From assembly GCF_014204865.1 (NCBI RefSeq), contig NZ_JACHMG010000001.1, positions 4,428,501 through 4,492,500 of the forward strand: 64,000 nucleotides of DNA. The letters run 5' to 3'. This document shows positions 33,736 through 41,862 of the stretch, one piece after another (position 1 is the stretch's first letter; every line of letters starts with the position of its first letter). Source of the stretch: Amycolatopsis jiangsuensis. GTDB taxonomy: Bacteria; Actinomycetota; Actinomycetes; Mycobacteriales; Pseudonocardiaceae. The notes under the pieces are model-generated. The model saw only the letters and a list, made by a program, of their open reading frames with translations, did not search any database and had not been told where the DNA came from. Position numbers and translations under genes: made by a program.

Positions 33736-33756
33736 TCACCGGTAGTTGGTGAACTG
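33736..33756. repeat. Right attachment repeat inside the yajQ 3' end
   Basis: This 21-bp sequence forms the last six codons plus stop of yajQ (QFTNYR). It matches the left repeat except at 33739. Integration therefore restores the gene, as tRNA-targeting elements do for tRNA 3' ends. Confidence 0.9.
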
Positions 33757-34227
33757 GAGCGCGATCTCGAAGTCCTCGCCCTTCAGCAGGGCGATCACGT
33801 CCTGGAGCTGGTCCTTCTTCTTGCCCGAGACCCGCAGCTGGTCGCCCTGGATCTGGGCCTGCACGCCCTTCGGGCCCTCGTCGCGGATGAACTTCGCGAT
33901 CTGCTTGGCCTTGTCCGAGGCGATGCCCTGCAGGATCTTGCCGTTGATCTTGTAGATCTTGCCGGAGACGGCGGGCTCGCCTGCTTCGAAGGCCTTCAGC
34001 GAGATGTTCCGCTTGATCAGCTTCTCCTTGAAGACCTCGACGGCGGCCAGCGCGCGTTCCTCGGTCTCCGACTCGATCGCGATGGCTTCCTCACCGGCCC
34101 AGCTGACCCCGGTCCCGGTCCCGCGGAAGTCGAACCGCGTGCCCAGCTCCTTGGCCGCCTGGTTCAGCGCGTTGTCCACCTCCTGGCGGTCGACCTTGCT
34201 CACCACGTCGAAAGAGGGATCCGCCAC
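33736..34227 (-). CDS. yajQ: YajQ-family (DUF520) nucleotide-binding protein
   Basis: This 163-residue protein of the YajQ/UPF0234 family, some members of which bind c-di-GMP or nucleotides, begins [20 protein letters not shown] and ends ALQFTNYR. It has two RNP-like alpha/beta repeats with [20 protein letters not shown]. It is intact although its 3' end is the attachment site of the element. It may share function with the EAL-domain protein in c-di-GMP signalling, but this is speculation. Confidence 0.95.
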   Translation of the reverse strand: MADPSFDVVSKVDRQEVDNALNQAAKELGTRFDFRGTGTGVSWAGEEAIAIESETEERALAAVEVFKEKLIKRNISLKAFEAGEPAVSGKIYKINGKILQGIASDKAKQIAKFIRDEGPKGVQAQIQGDQLRVSGKKKDQLQDVIALLKGEDFEIALQFTNYR

Positions 34228-34353
34228 GTGTCCTCACACCTCGTACTCGCTCGTCAGGGGCCACCAGCCTAGCCCCTGCACACCACCGGGCATCCCGGTT
34301 GACCCCGGCCCGCGGCCGTTGGGTATCCTTTCCCCGGCCGGTCACCCGGTCAA

Positions 34354-34438
34354 GGCAGGTTACCCAAGCGGCCAAAGGGATCTGACTGTAAATCAGACGG
34401 CTCAGCCTTCGGGGGTTCGAATCCCTCACCTGCCACCA
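34354..34438 (+). tRNA. trnY: tRNA-Tyr (anticodon GTA) with encoded CCA
   Basis: This class II tRNA has a long variable arm. Acceptor GGCAGGT pairs with ACCTGCC, the anticodon arm is TGACTGTAAATCA, the T-arm is GGGTTCGAATCCC, the discriminator is A and CCA is encoded. It lies divergent from yajQ, 126 bases away, but is not used as the element's target. Confidence 0.97.
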
Positions 34439-34440
34439 GC

Positions 34441-34471
34441 AAGCCCCCGCGGCCCTCGGTCACGGGGGTTT
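34441..34471 (+). terminator. Terminator after tRNA-Tyr
   Basis: AAGCCCCCG (34441-34449) pairs with CGGGGGTTT (34463-34471), including one G-U pair, right after the tRNA. A short pyrimidine tract follows. Confidence 0.75.
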
Positions 34472-34531
34472 CGTCGTCTCTTGGCCCGATGGCTTGACCC
34501 TGACCCTGCGGGAGGCCGCAGGCTCACTGCC

Positions 34532-35023
34532 ATGACCGAATTTCGCAGCCCCGTCCCGGTGCCCGCCTTTGATGCGGTTTCTCCGGGGAACTACGACGGC
34601 ATTTACGGCATGCCGATGTTTCTGACCGTACCGACCGCCGATCTGGCCGCTTCCCGGGAGTTCTGGCTTCGCGGGCTCGGGTTCAGCGACCTGTTCAGCA
34701 TTCCGGGCCGGCTGGTCCACTTGCGGCGCTGGGCGTTTCAGGACGTGCTGCTCGAGCCCGGAGAGCGCAGCGCGGGAGCCGGGGCGCCGCGCATCAACTT
34801 CTCCTGCGTGCTCGGTGAACTGGGCGAAATCCGTGAGCGGTGTGAGGAGCTGCTGCCGGGCTGCACGGACGGGCCGCACGAGCGGCCGTGGAACTCGCTC
34901 GACCTGATCGTGGTGACGCCGGAGGGCACGCGGGTCGTGCTGACCGCCGCTCAGCCGATCGACCCGGACAGCGTGGTCGCCGACCGGCTGCGGGCGGTGG
35001 GCATCGAAGTGCCGCGCCCGTGA
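34532..35023 (+). CDS. VOC-superfamily (glyoxalase/bleomycin-resistance-like) protein
   Basis: This 163-residue protein has the paired beta-alpha-beta-beta-beta modules of VOC proteins. Module 1 is MFLTVPTADLAASREFWLRG with LGFSDLFSIPGRLVHLRRW; module 2 covers RINFSCVLGELGEIRERCEE and WNSLDLIVVTPEGTRVVLTA. The metal or drug ligand is not predictable. Its stop lies 21 bases before the start of the MerR regulator, so the two probably form a small regulated unit. Confidence 0.82.
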   Translation: MTEFRSPVPVPAFDAVSPGNYDGIYGMPMFLTVPTADLAASREFWLRGLGFSDLFSIPGRLVHLRRWAFQDVLLEPGERSAGAGAPRINFSCVLGELGEIRERCEELLPGCTDGPHERPWNSLDLIVVTPEGTRVVLTAAQPIDPDSVVADRLRAVGIEVPRP

Positions 35024-35043
35024 ACGCGGGCGACACTGGAGCG

Positions 35044-35838
35044 GTGACGGAACAGGACGGCCTCACCGTCGGCCGGGTGGCGACCCTCGTCGGGGTGAGT
35101 GTGAAAGCGCTGCACCACTGGGACGCCATCGGCCTGGTCCGGCCCAGCGCTCGGACGCCGGCCGGGTACCGGGTGTACTCGGCCGGCGACGTCGCGCGCA
35201 TCCACCGGGTGCTGGTCTACCGCGAGCTGGGCTTCCCACTCGCGGAGATCGGCCGTCTCCTGGACGATCCGGCCACCGACGAACGCGCCCACCTCCGACG
35301 GCAGCGCGCCGAGCTGGCCGACCGCATCACCCGGCTGCAGCACATGGCGTCCGCGGTGGAGCGGATGCTGGCGGCCACCCGAGGCGGCATTCAGATCACG
35401 CCGGAGGAACAGGTCGAGATCTTCGGTTCCGGCTGGGATCCGGACTGGGCACGCCAGGCCGAACAGCGGTGGGGCGACACGAAGCAGTGGGCGCAGTACG
35501 AGGAGCGGACCGCGGGGAAGACGGCCGACGACTGGCGGCGCGTCTCCGACGAGCACGACACCCTGAACGCCGACCTGGCCGCCGCCAAACAGGCCGGGAC
35601 CGCGCCCGGCTCGGCCGAGGCCAACGAGCTGGCCGAGCGGCACCGCACGGAACTGTCCCAGTACTTCGACTGCACGCACGCGATGCAGGTGTGCCTCGGC
35701 CGCAAGTTCGCCACCGACCCGGGGTTCTCGTCGTACTACGACGGTCTGACGCCCGGGCTTTCCGGCTGGCTGCGCGACGTGATCTTCGCCAACGCCGAGG
35801 CGCACGGGGTCGACCCGGACACCGCGACCTGGGAGTGA
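35044..35838 (+). CDS. TipA-like MerR-family regulator
   Basis: This 264-residue regulator has a MerR HTH at residues 4-72 (TVGRVATLVGVSVKALHHWD, PAGYRVYSAGDVARIHRVLV), a dimer coiled coil to about 115, and a C-terminal TipAS domain (WARQAEQRWGDTKQWAQYEE and QVCLGRKFATDPGFSSYYDG). In Streptomyces TipAL, this domain binds thiopeptides covalently and activates its own promoter. GTG at 35044 is chosen since the HTH begins immediately after it; a GTG at 35020 overlapping the VOC stop is an alternative. Confidence 0.88.
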   Translation: MTEQDGLTVGRVATLVGVSVKALHHWDAIGLVRPSARTPAGYRVYSAGDVARIHRVLVYRELGFPLAEIGRLLDDPATDERAHLRRQRAELADRITRLQHMASAVERMLAATRGGIQITPEEQVEIFGSGWDPDWARQAEQRWGDTKQWAQYEERTAGKTADDWRRVSDEHDTLNADLAAAKQAGTAPGSAEANELAERHRTELSQYFDCTHAMQVCLGRKFATDPGFSSYYDGLTPGLSGWLRDVIFANAEAHGVDPDTATWE

Positions 35839-35845
35839 CCCGGGC

Positions 35846-36691
35846 TCAGCGGCCGGCCATCTCCTCCAGCCTGCGGATGCGGTCCTCGATCGGCGGATGG
35901 GTGGAGAACAGCTTGGTGAGGCCGGCACCAGGACGGAACGGGTTCGCGATCATCAGGTGCGACTGCGACACCACCGCCGGTTCGGGCGCGAGCGGCGCGG
36001 CCCGGGTGCCGCGCTCCAGCTTCCGCAGCGCGGACGCCAGCGCGAGCGGATCGCCGGTCAGCTCGGCGCCCGAGGCGTCGGCCTGGTACTCCCGCGAGCG
36101 GCTCACCGCCATTTTGACCACACCGGCCGCGATCGGCCCCAACAGCACCAGCAACAGCGACGTGAACGGGTTGCCCTCCCGGTCGTTGCCGCCGAAGAAG
36201 AAGGCGAGGTTGGCCAGCACGCTGACCACACTGGCCAGCGCACCGGCCACGCACGAAATCAGGATGTCGCGGTTGTACACGTGGGAGAGCTCGTGCCCGA
36301 GCACCGCGCGCAGCTCCCGCTCGTCGAGCAGCTCGAGGATGCCGGTGGTGCAGCACACCGCGGCGTGCTGCGGGTTGCGCCCGGTGGCGAACGCGTTGGG
36401 CGCCGCGGTCGGGCTGAGGTATAGCGCGGGCATCGGCTGCCGCGCGGTCGTGGCCAGCTCGCGCACGATCCGGTACATCGCGGGCTGTTCGACCTCCGAA
36501 ACCGGCCGCGCGTGCATCGCCCGCAGCGCCAGTTTCTCGGAGTTGAAGTAGGCGAAGGCGTTCATGCCCAGCGCCAGCAGCAGGCCGATGAGCAACGCCC
36601 CGCGCCCGAACAGCCCGCTGATCGCGATGATGATCGCTGACAGCAGACCGAGCAGCAACGCCGTCTTCAGTCCGTTGTGGTGCCTGTGCAC
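35846..36691 (-). CDS. htpX: Membrane zinc metalloprotease HtpX
   Basis: This 281-residue M48B protease of membrane protein quality control has two N-terminal spans (about 8-45). The zinc site is HELSH (133-137) with the downstream Glu in [15 protein letters not shown]; a central hydrophobic hairpin separates them. The C-terminal [16 protein letters not shown] is typical. GTG at 36691 is preferred because GGAGG lies eight bases upstream. It is convergent with the MerR gene. Confidence 0.95.
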   Translation of the reverse strand: MHRHHNGLKTALLLGLLSAIIIAISGLFGRGALLIGLLLALGMNAFAYFNSEKLALRAMHARPVSEVEQPAMYRIVRELATTARQPMPALYLSPTAAPNAFATGRNPQHAAVCCTTGILELLDERELRAVLGHELSHVYNRDILISCVAGALASVVSVLANLAFFFGGNDREGNPFTSLLLVLLGPIAAGVVKMAVSRSREYQADASGAELTGDPLALASALRKLERGTRAAPLAPEPAVVSQSHLMIANPFRPGAGLTKLFSTHPPIEDRIRRLEEMAGR

Positions 36692-36836
36692 GCGGCTCGC
36701 CTCCGTCCGCTCTTCACCGTGGTTACTCACCGGAAACAACGCGATCGGGGGATCCGAAGTTCCTTCACATGATCCTCGCCCGGGTTAGGGTCGGGCGGCA
36801 ATCCGAACCGACCGGCCACCGGGGCAGGAGGATGCG

Positions 36837-37805
36837 ATGCGCGGTCCGCGGTTTCCGAGACGAGGTCTGTTCGCGCTGGTCGCGGCGGGTGCCGCCGGGT
36901 TCGTCGCGGCCCCGGCCAGAGGTGCCGAGCGGGTCGGTGTGCTCCAGGTCGGGGGGTCGCCGTCGGCGCTCGCGGTGAATCCGGTCACCGGCCTGGTGTA
37001 CGCCGCCGACGCGAGCGCCGGCTCGATCGCGGTGCTCGACCCGCAGGCCGGGCAGGTCGTGGCCACGCTCACCGTCGGGGGCGCGCCGAGCGGCCTCGCC
37101 GTGGACGCGAACGCCAACCGGATCTACGTCGCCAACCCGCCAGGGGGCACCGTGCTGGCTCTCGACGGGGCGACCCACCGCACGCTGAGCGTGGTCGGCG
37201 CCGGGGCCGGGGCGTCGTCGGTGGCGGTGGATCCCGGCGCACAGGCGGTGTACGCGGTCAGTGCGGACACCGGCACGTTCGCGGTCGTCGACACGGTCAG
37301 CCTGACCCAGCGGAAGCTGGTGCCGGCTCCGAAACCCGGGCTGGCCGGTATCGCCGTCGACCCCGGGCGCCGGCGGGCCTACTGCACCAGCCCGGACACC
37401 GATTCCGTGGAGATCTACGACCTCGACGCCGGGAAGTTCACCGGCAGCGTCGCGGTCGGCGCCTCCCCCATCGGGGTGGTTGTGCACGAGCGGAGCGGGA
37501 AGGTGTTCGTGGCCAACTCGGCGATCCACCACCTGTCCATTGTCGACGGCGTGACCAGGACCCAGACGAAGACCGTGCTGCTGGGCAGCGAAGCTTCCTC
37601 GGTCGCCGTGCACCAGGACACCGATACGGTCTACACCAACGGCGGCCAGAACGGTCTGTCCAAAGTGGATGGACAGCGTGAGACGCTGAGCGGCGAGCTG
37701 GGCCTCGGCGTGAACCCCGGCGAAGTGGCCGTGGACCAGCGCACGGGCGCGGTGTACGTGAGCGATCCCCTGCACGGAACGGTCACCGTCGTGCGCGATT
37801 TCTGA
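36837..37805 (+). CDS. Secreted YncE-like beta-propeller protein
   Basis: This 322-residue exported protein has a Tat-like signal (FPRRGLFALVAAGAAGFVAA). It then has about seven repeats of the YncE/NHL type, each near 42 residues: LAVNPVTGLVYAADASAGSI, LAVDANANRIYVANPPGGTV, VAVDPGAQAVYAVSADTGTF, IAVDPGRRRAYCTSPDTDSV and so on. Such propellers bind ligands or proteins outside the membrane; no catalytic site is seen. ATG at 36837 follows CAGGAGG. Confidence 0.85.
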   Translation: MRGPRFPRRGLFALVAAGAAGFVAAPARGAERVGVLQVGGSPSALAVNPVTGLVYAADASAGSIAVLDPQAGQVVATLTVGGAPSGLAVDANANRIYVANPPGGTVLALDGATHRTLSVVGAGAGASSVAVDPGAQAVYAVSADTGTFAVVDTVSLTQRKLVPAPKPGLAGIAVDPGRRRAYCTSPDTDSVEIYDLDAGKFTGSVAVGASPIGVVVHERSGKVFVANSAIHHLSIVDGVTRTQTKTVLLGSEASSVAVHQDTDTVYTNGGQNGLSKVDGQRETLSGELGLGVNPGEVAVDQRTGAVYVSDPLHGTVTVVRDF

Positions 37806-37844
37806 TCGCGCGGCCGGGGTTACTCCAGGTATACCGTCGAATAC

Positions 37845-38720
37845 ATGAAACTTGGACTGCAGATCCCGGACTTCACGTGGGCCGGCGGAGCGGGCAGTCT
37901 CGGCGCGGATCTCGCCGCGGTCGCGCGGACGGCCGACGAGGCCGGGTTCGAGTACCTCGCCGTGATGGACCACTTCTTCCAGATCCCGCAGGTCGGCCCG
38001 GTCGAGCACGACATGCTCGAGGCGTACACCACGCTCGGCTACCTGGCCGCGCACACCGAGCGCGCCAAGCTGCTCACCGTGATCACCGGGGTGCTCTACC
38101 GGCATCCCGGCCTGCTCGCGAAGGCCATCACCACCCTCGACGTGCTCTCCGGCGGCCGCGCGGTCCTCGGCATCGGGGCCGGCTGGAACGAGGAGGAATC
38201 CCGCGGCCTCGGCTTCCCCTTCCCGCCCACCGCCGAACGGTTCGAACTGCTGGAGGAGAACCTCCAGTATGTGCTGCAGATGTGGGGCGAGGGCGAGGAA
38301 TCCTTCACCAGCAAGCATTTCCGGGCTGAGCGCCTGATGAACGTCCCGCAGGCCCGGCAGCGCCCGCACCCGCCGATCATGGTCGGCGGCAGCGGTGAGA
38401 AGAAGACCCTGCGGTTCGTCGCGAAGTACGGCGACGCGTGCAACATCTTCAACAGCCCGGAGCTGGAACACAAACTCGACGTGCTGAAGCGCCACTGCGA
38501 CACCGAGGGCCGCGACTACGGCGAGATCACCAAGACCGTCTACCACATCCTGGACATCGGCCCGTCCGGCGAGAAGGCCGACGACCTCAAACGTGAGCTG
38601 GAACGGCTGCACGGACTCGGGGTGGACGCCGCGATCGGTGCCCTGCCCGGAGTTCCGGACCTGCGCCTGATCGAAAAGATGGGCACCGACGTCATCCCGG
38701 CGGCGGAGGCGCTGTCCTGA
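37845..38720 (+). CDS. LLM-class F420-dependent oxidoreductase
   Basis: This 291-residue luciferase-like F420 enzyme shows LGLQIPDFTW at the N-terminus, the loop VMDHFFQIPQVG, TLDVLSGGRAVLGIGAGWNE and RPHPPIMVGGSGEKKTLRFV, the F420-phosphate site. The substrate is unknown. No Shine-Dalgarno precedes the ATG; a TATACC box sits 9-14 bases upstream, so a leaderless message is possible. It is the second such enzyme in the window (see 11847). Confidence 0.9.
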   Translation: MKLGLQIPDFTWAGGAGSLGADLAAVARTADEAGFEYLAVMDHFFQIPQVGPVEHDMLEAYTTLGYLAAHTERAKLLTVITGVLYRHPGLLAKAITTLDVLSGGRAVLGIGAGWNEEESRGLGFPFPPTAERFELLEENLQYVLQMWGEGEESFTSKHFRAERLMNVPQARQRPHPPIMVGGSGEKKTLRFVAKYGDACNIFNSPELEHKLDVLKRHCDTEGRDYGEITKTVYHILDIGPSGEKADDLKRELERLHGLGVDAAIGALPGVPDLRLIEKMGTDVIPAAEALS

Positions 38721-38814
38721 GGGACCGGTCGCCACGTTTCCCAGCAGGCTCACCGGGATCAGCCTGATCCGGTACGGCACCGTGTACTCGGCCGCCGCTG
38801 AGTGGGCCGCTGAA

Positions 38815-38850
38815 GGGGCCGCCCCGCCGGTGAGACGGCGAGGCGGCCCC
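38815..38850 (-). terminator. Terminator after the GH75-like gene
   Basis: GGGGCCGCC (38815-38823) pairs with GGCGGCCCC (38842-38850), with an inner CGCCG/CGGCG stem, nine bases after the stop codon. It may also serve the oxidoreductase converging from the left. Confidence 0.78.
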
Positions 38851-38858
38851 GCACCGGT

Positions 38859-39542
38859 TCAGCCGTTCACGAACTGGGTGGCCAGGTCCTCGCCGGTGCT
38901 GGTCGCCGCGGCGTGGTCCTCGATGGGGTTCACCTCGGAGTCCTTGAAGCAGATGTAGGTGACGCCGGAGTCGGTGCCGCCGTTCGACGGGTCCGGATTG
39001 ATGCCCAGGTCGTTCGCGGTGGCGTAGGAGGCCTCGCCGATGATCTCGTCCGGTCCGGTGTCCCCGATGACCGCGTACTCGACCTTTCCGTTGTAGATCA
39101 CCGCGCAGGAGCCGCCGCCGTGCAGGTTCGCCGACTGGTAGTCCCAGATGTCACTCGAGCTGGGCACCACGATGTAGGGCAGTTCCGCCGCGTTGAGCGG
39201 CTGCCCGTCGGACTGGTGGAACGCGGTGTCCGGCTGGAAGCAGCAGTCGGTGTCCTCATTGCACTGGGACGTCCGCTGTCCGTCGCAGTCGATGTCCAGA
39301 TCCGCCTTCCAGAACACCGCGGAGCCGCCGTCGCACACCGCCACCCCGGCGTCGGCGGCGTCCTCGTCGGTCTTGTACTTGCCGTTCGAGATCTGGTCGC
39401 AGCCGGTCGTTTTGGCCAGCAGCTGCTCGGCACTGGGCCCGGCGGCCGGACGACTCCCCGACGGGGTCGCGGCCGAGGCGAGCGCAGCGGGCAGAACCGC
39501 GGCGGCGAGCGCCATGATCGCGAGCAGGATCAGTTTCCGCAT
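38859..39542 (-). CDS. Secreted GH75-like protein (chitosanase-related)
   Basis: This 227-residue secreted protein has a signal peptide MRKLILLAIMALAAAVLPAA. Its core resembles glycoside hydrolase family 75: AVFWKADLDIDCDGQRTSQC (Asp-rich strand), IVVPSSSDIWDY, AVIYNGKVEYAVIGDTGPDE and IGEASYATANDLGINPDP, with the candidate catalytic Asp and Glu in DIDCDG and GEAS. Six Cys point to disulfides. Fungal and Streptomyces GH75 enzymes hydrolyse chitosan; the call is by motif memory, not alignment. Confidence 0.72.
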   Translation of the reverse strand: MRKLILLAIMALAAAVLPAALASAATPSGSRPAAGPSAEQLLAKTTGCDQISNGKYKTDEDAADAGVAVCDGGSAVFWKADLDIDCDGQRTSQCNEDTDCCFQPDTAFHQSDGQPLNAAELPYIVVPSSSDIWDYQSANLHGGGSCAVIYNGKVEYAVIGDTGPDEIIGEASYATANDLGINPDPSNGGTDSGVTYICFKDSEVNPIEDHAAATSTGEDLATQFVNG

Positions 39543-39729
39543 GATGCTCCCTGTCCATTAGGAAACGTTCTTTACGATGCGGCGTGCGCAACAGGGTGCT
39601 CCGCGGACGGTAAGGCGGCTACCGCCGAAAGGTGGGTGTTTTTCTCACCGGACAGGCCGGAGTTTCGGACGACGCGAGCGACAGGCGCGCGAGCGGCGAA
39701 GGCAGCGCGCGACTCCCGCGACCGCAGGC

Positions 39730-40377
39730 TTACCGGAAGCGCAGCAGTCCCGCGCCGCCGGATGTCCTGTGCCATCGGCGAAGGCCGGCTCGGCGCACGG
39801 CGTTCTCGACCCATCCGGCGTCGAGATCCGACCGGACTTCGACGCGGGGCCGCAGCCAGGCACCCGGACGGGAGCGGCCGCCAGTGGAGTAGACGCGCGT
39901 CGCCCCGGCCTCACGCAGGTGGGTCAGCACGCGCCGGTCGTACGAGCCCGACGGCAGCGAGTAGCGCTGCACCGGCGCACCGCTCAGCTCCTCCAGCAGC
40001 CGGGGCGCGGCGTCCAGCTCGCGCCGTACCGTGAACGTCCGGTCGAGATGACGCCAGCCGTGCCGGTCCCAGCCGTGCGAACCGACGTGCATCCCCGCCC
40101 GCACGAGCCGGCGCAGGTCCTCGCGCCCGACGTACCCGCGTTCGCCGACCCGGCCGGCCAGCGGGAAGAACTCCGCGTGCAGCCCCCGGTCGACCAGCCG
40201 GGGCAGGGCGATCTCCACGTCGGAGACGTTGCCGTCGTCGAAGGTGAGGTGCGCGCCGGCGCCGGCGACCACGTCGAGCAGCGAGTCGAACTGCTCGACG
40301 GTGAGCCACCGTTCGTCCTCGCCGGGGTCGAGGGCGCGGCGAGGCCGTCCGATGCCGTGCACTGCGAAGGTGACCAT
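39730..40377 (-). CDS. Polysaccharide deacetylase (NodB-type)
   Basis: This 215-residue protein has the NodB motif 1 LTFDDGN (Asp-Asp, about 44-50) and motif 2 GSHGWDRHGW (His...His zinc ligands, about 99-108). It is short and has no signal peptide or membrane anchor, so it may act on a cytosolic or lipid-linked sugar. The ATG at 40377 follows GGAGAGG. Its promoter carries an AT-rich palindrome (40410-40438). Confidence 0.85.
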   Translation of the reverse strand: MVTFAVHGIGRPRRALDPGEDERWLTVEQFDSLLDVVAGAGAHLTFDDGNVSDVEIALPRLVDRGLHAEFFPLAGRVGERGYVGREDLRRLVRAGMHVGSHGWDRHGWRHLDRTFTVRRELDAAPRLLEELSGAPVQRYSLPSGSYDRRVLTHLREAGATRVYSTGGRSRPGAWLRPRVEVRSDLDAGWVENAVRRAGLRRWHRTSGGAGLLRFR

Positions 40378-40409
40378 GCGCACCTCTCCGCCCGCCGGAA
40401 GCCGTGTAA

Positions 40410-40446
40410 GGGATTAATCATGCTACCCGATTAATCCCGTTGGCAA
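40410..40446 (-). promoter_or_regulatory. Promoter and palindromic operator of the deacetylase gene
   Basis: GGGATTAATC (40410-40419) and GATTAATCCC (40429-40438) form a perfect inverted repeat with a 9-bp spacer. On the minus strand TTGCCA (40446-40441), 18 bp and CATGAT (40422-40417) form a fair promoter, so the palindrome overlaps its spacer and -10. The AT-rich arms stand out here. It could alternatively end the upstream dimethylargininase message. Confidence 0.55.
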
Positions 40447-40478
40447 CCGGGGTGAGGCCGACCGGGCCGTACGGAGAG

Positions 40479-41327
40479 CTACTTGCGGATCTCCATCGTG
40501 CAGCACTTCGGCCCGCCGCCGGCCTTGCGCAGTTCGGAAACGTCCAGGTAGACCGGCTCGTAGCCGCACCGGCTCAGCGTCTCCCCCAGCCCCGTGCGCC
40601 GCGCCTCCAACGGCAACACCACGTTGCGACCGTCCGACACCCCGTTCAGGCCGAAGCACTCGGCGTCGGCCGAGGTGGCGACAACGGCGTCGGGGAACAG
40701 CCGGCGCAGCACCTGCTGCGAGCCCGGCGAGAACGCCTCCGGGTAGTAGGCGACCTGCGCAGGCGCCGCGTCGGTCGCCTCGGTGAGTACGAACAGCGCG
40801 GTGTCCAGGTGGTAGTACCGCGGATCGACCAGCCGCAGCGACACCACCGGGACGCCCAGCACCTCCTGCGCCTCCGCGTGCGCGGCGGGATCCGTGCGGA
40901 AGCCGGTGCCGGCCAGCAGCACCCGGCCGGTCCACGCGAAATCGCCCTCGGCCTCGTTGATCTTCTCCGGCATGGTGAGGTCGCGGTAACCGTGCTCGGT
41001 GAACCAGCGGCGGAAGTGCTCGGCCTCAGCGGCGCGCTGCGGCGCCCGGAACCGCGCACCCAGCACCCGCCCGTCCACGACAGTGCCCGAGTTCGCCGCG
41101 AAGACCATGTCCGGCAGCCCCGGCTGCGGTTCGATCTCCTCGACGGTGTGGCCGAGGCGGCGGTAGGTGTCCCGAAGCTCGGTCCACTGCGCGAGGGCGA
41201 CCTTCGCGCTGACCGGCTGGCTGGGGTCCATCCAGGGGTTGATCGCGTAGTCCACCGCGAAGAACCGCGGCGGGCACATCAGGTAACGGCGGGGGGTGGG
41301 CACCCGCGGCACGGCCTGTCCCTGCAT
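40479..41327 (-). CDS. Dimethylargininase/arginine deiminase-like amidinohydrolase
   Basis: This 282-residue pentein-fold enzyme probably converts dimethylarginine to citrulline or acts on a related guanidine. Catalytic features are FAANSG and EAEGDFAWTG (Asp), YYHLDTALFV (His, about 166) and the terminal nucleophile region GGPKCCTMEI with adjacent Cys residues. It is divergent from an Lrp-type regulator, an arrangement seen with actinobacterial ddaH-like genes that often adjoin rocD (ornithine aminotransferase); no rocD is present here. Confidence 0.85.
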   Translation of the reverse strand: MQGQAVPRVPTPRRYLMCPPRFFAVDYAINPWMDPSQPVSAKVALAQWTELRDTYRRLGHTVEEIEPQPGLPDMVFAANSGTVVDGRVLGARFRAPQRAAEAEHFRRWFTEHGYRDLTMPEKINEAEGDFAWTGRVLLAGTGFRTDPAAHAEAQEVLGVPVVSLRLVDPRYYHLDTALFVLTEATDAAPAQVAYYPEAFSPGSQQVLRRLFPDAVVATSADAECFGLNGVSDGRNVVLPLEARRTGLGETLSRCGYEPVYLDVSELRKAGGGPKCCTMEIRK

Positions 41328-41368
41328 GAGTCAAGCGTAAGGTCGGTCTGAACTCGCAATCAATCGCT

Positions 41369-41407
41369 GTTCACTGCGTGCATACCTGCTAAACATTGCG
41401 TGTGAAC
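41369..41407. promoter_or_regulatory. Inverted repeat in the dimethylargininase/Lrp intergenic region
   Basis: GTTCAC (41369-41374) and GTGAAC (41402-41407) form an inverted repeat with further partial symmetry (TGCGTG/CATTGCG) inside. It covers the start region of the Lrp gene and lies 42 bases upstream of the divergent gene. This fits autoregulation and control of the neighbour by Lrp. Confidence 0.45.
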
Positions 41408-41845
41408 AGTATCGACCAGCGAATCGTTTCCTGCCTGGTGGCCAACGCGCGGTCCAGCTACGCGGAGATCGGCAAGGTCGTCGGACTGTCCGCCCCCGCG
41501 GTGAAACGCCGGGTCGACCGGCTGCTCGAAACGGGGGTGCTGCGGGGGTTCACCGCGGTGGTCGACCCGGAGGCACTGGGCTGGGGCACCGAGGCGTTCG
41601 TCGAGGTGCACTGCCAGGGCAACGTGACCCCGGCCCGGATCCGGGCGCGGCTCGACCCGCTGCCCGAGGTCGTGGCCGCCTACACGGTGTCCGGCGCGGC
41701 AGACGCGATCGTGCACCTGCGCGCGGCCGACATCCACCACCTCGAAACCGCGCTGGAACGGCTGCGCGGCCTGGAGATCATCGACCGGACCGTGTCCACC
41801 GTCGTGCTGTCGCGGTTGCTGGAACGGCCGCCGAGCCCCTCGTGA
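41402..41845 (+). CDS. Lrp/AsnC-family transcriptional regulator
   Basis: This 147-residue regulator has an AsnC-type HTH (residues 1-60: [20 protein letters not shown] and [19 protein letters not shown]) and a RAM domain (about 65-140: [39 protein letters not shown]), which senses amino acids. GTG at 41402 lacks a ribosome site and is probably leaderless. Divergence from the arginine-derivative enzyme suggests control by arginine, ornithine or a related compound. Confidence 0.88.
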   Translation: MNSIDQRIVSCLVANARSSYAEIGKVVGLSAPAVKRRVDRLLETGVLRGFTAVVDPEALGWGTEAFVEVHCQGNVTPARIRARLDPLPEVVAAYTVSGAADAIVHLRAADIHHLETALERLRGLEIIDRTVSTVVLSRLLERPPSPS

Positions 41846-41862
41846 GTGGGATGCTCGGGCAC

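Larger units (their letters stand above)
26478..33756. mobile_element. AICE-like integrated element in the 3' end of yajQ
   Basis: This 7.3 kb element is bounded by 21-bp direct repeats that match at 20 positions (26478-26498 and 33736-33756). The right copy is the live 3' end of yajQ; the left copy also spells QFTNYR-stop on the minus strand. Inside, in order, are a leaderless unknown-plus-ImmA/IrrE pair, a structured region, HIT and GntR genes (leftward), a double-palindrome control region, and a rightward operon of two zinc-ribbon proteins, a RepSA-like initiator and a tyrosine integrase next to the right repeat. No FtsK/TraSA translocase or excisionase is evident. Base composition of the left third is clearly lower in GC than the host. 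Confidence 0.9.

Noticed and set aside
34354..34438. tRNA-Tyr as the element's integration site
   Set aside because: No copy of the tRNA 3' end exists at the left border, while the yajQ end repeat matches at both ends.
36780..36836. Possible small gene before the secreted propeller
   Set aside because: Only the ribosome site and promoter region of the propeller gene are seen.
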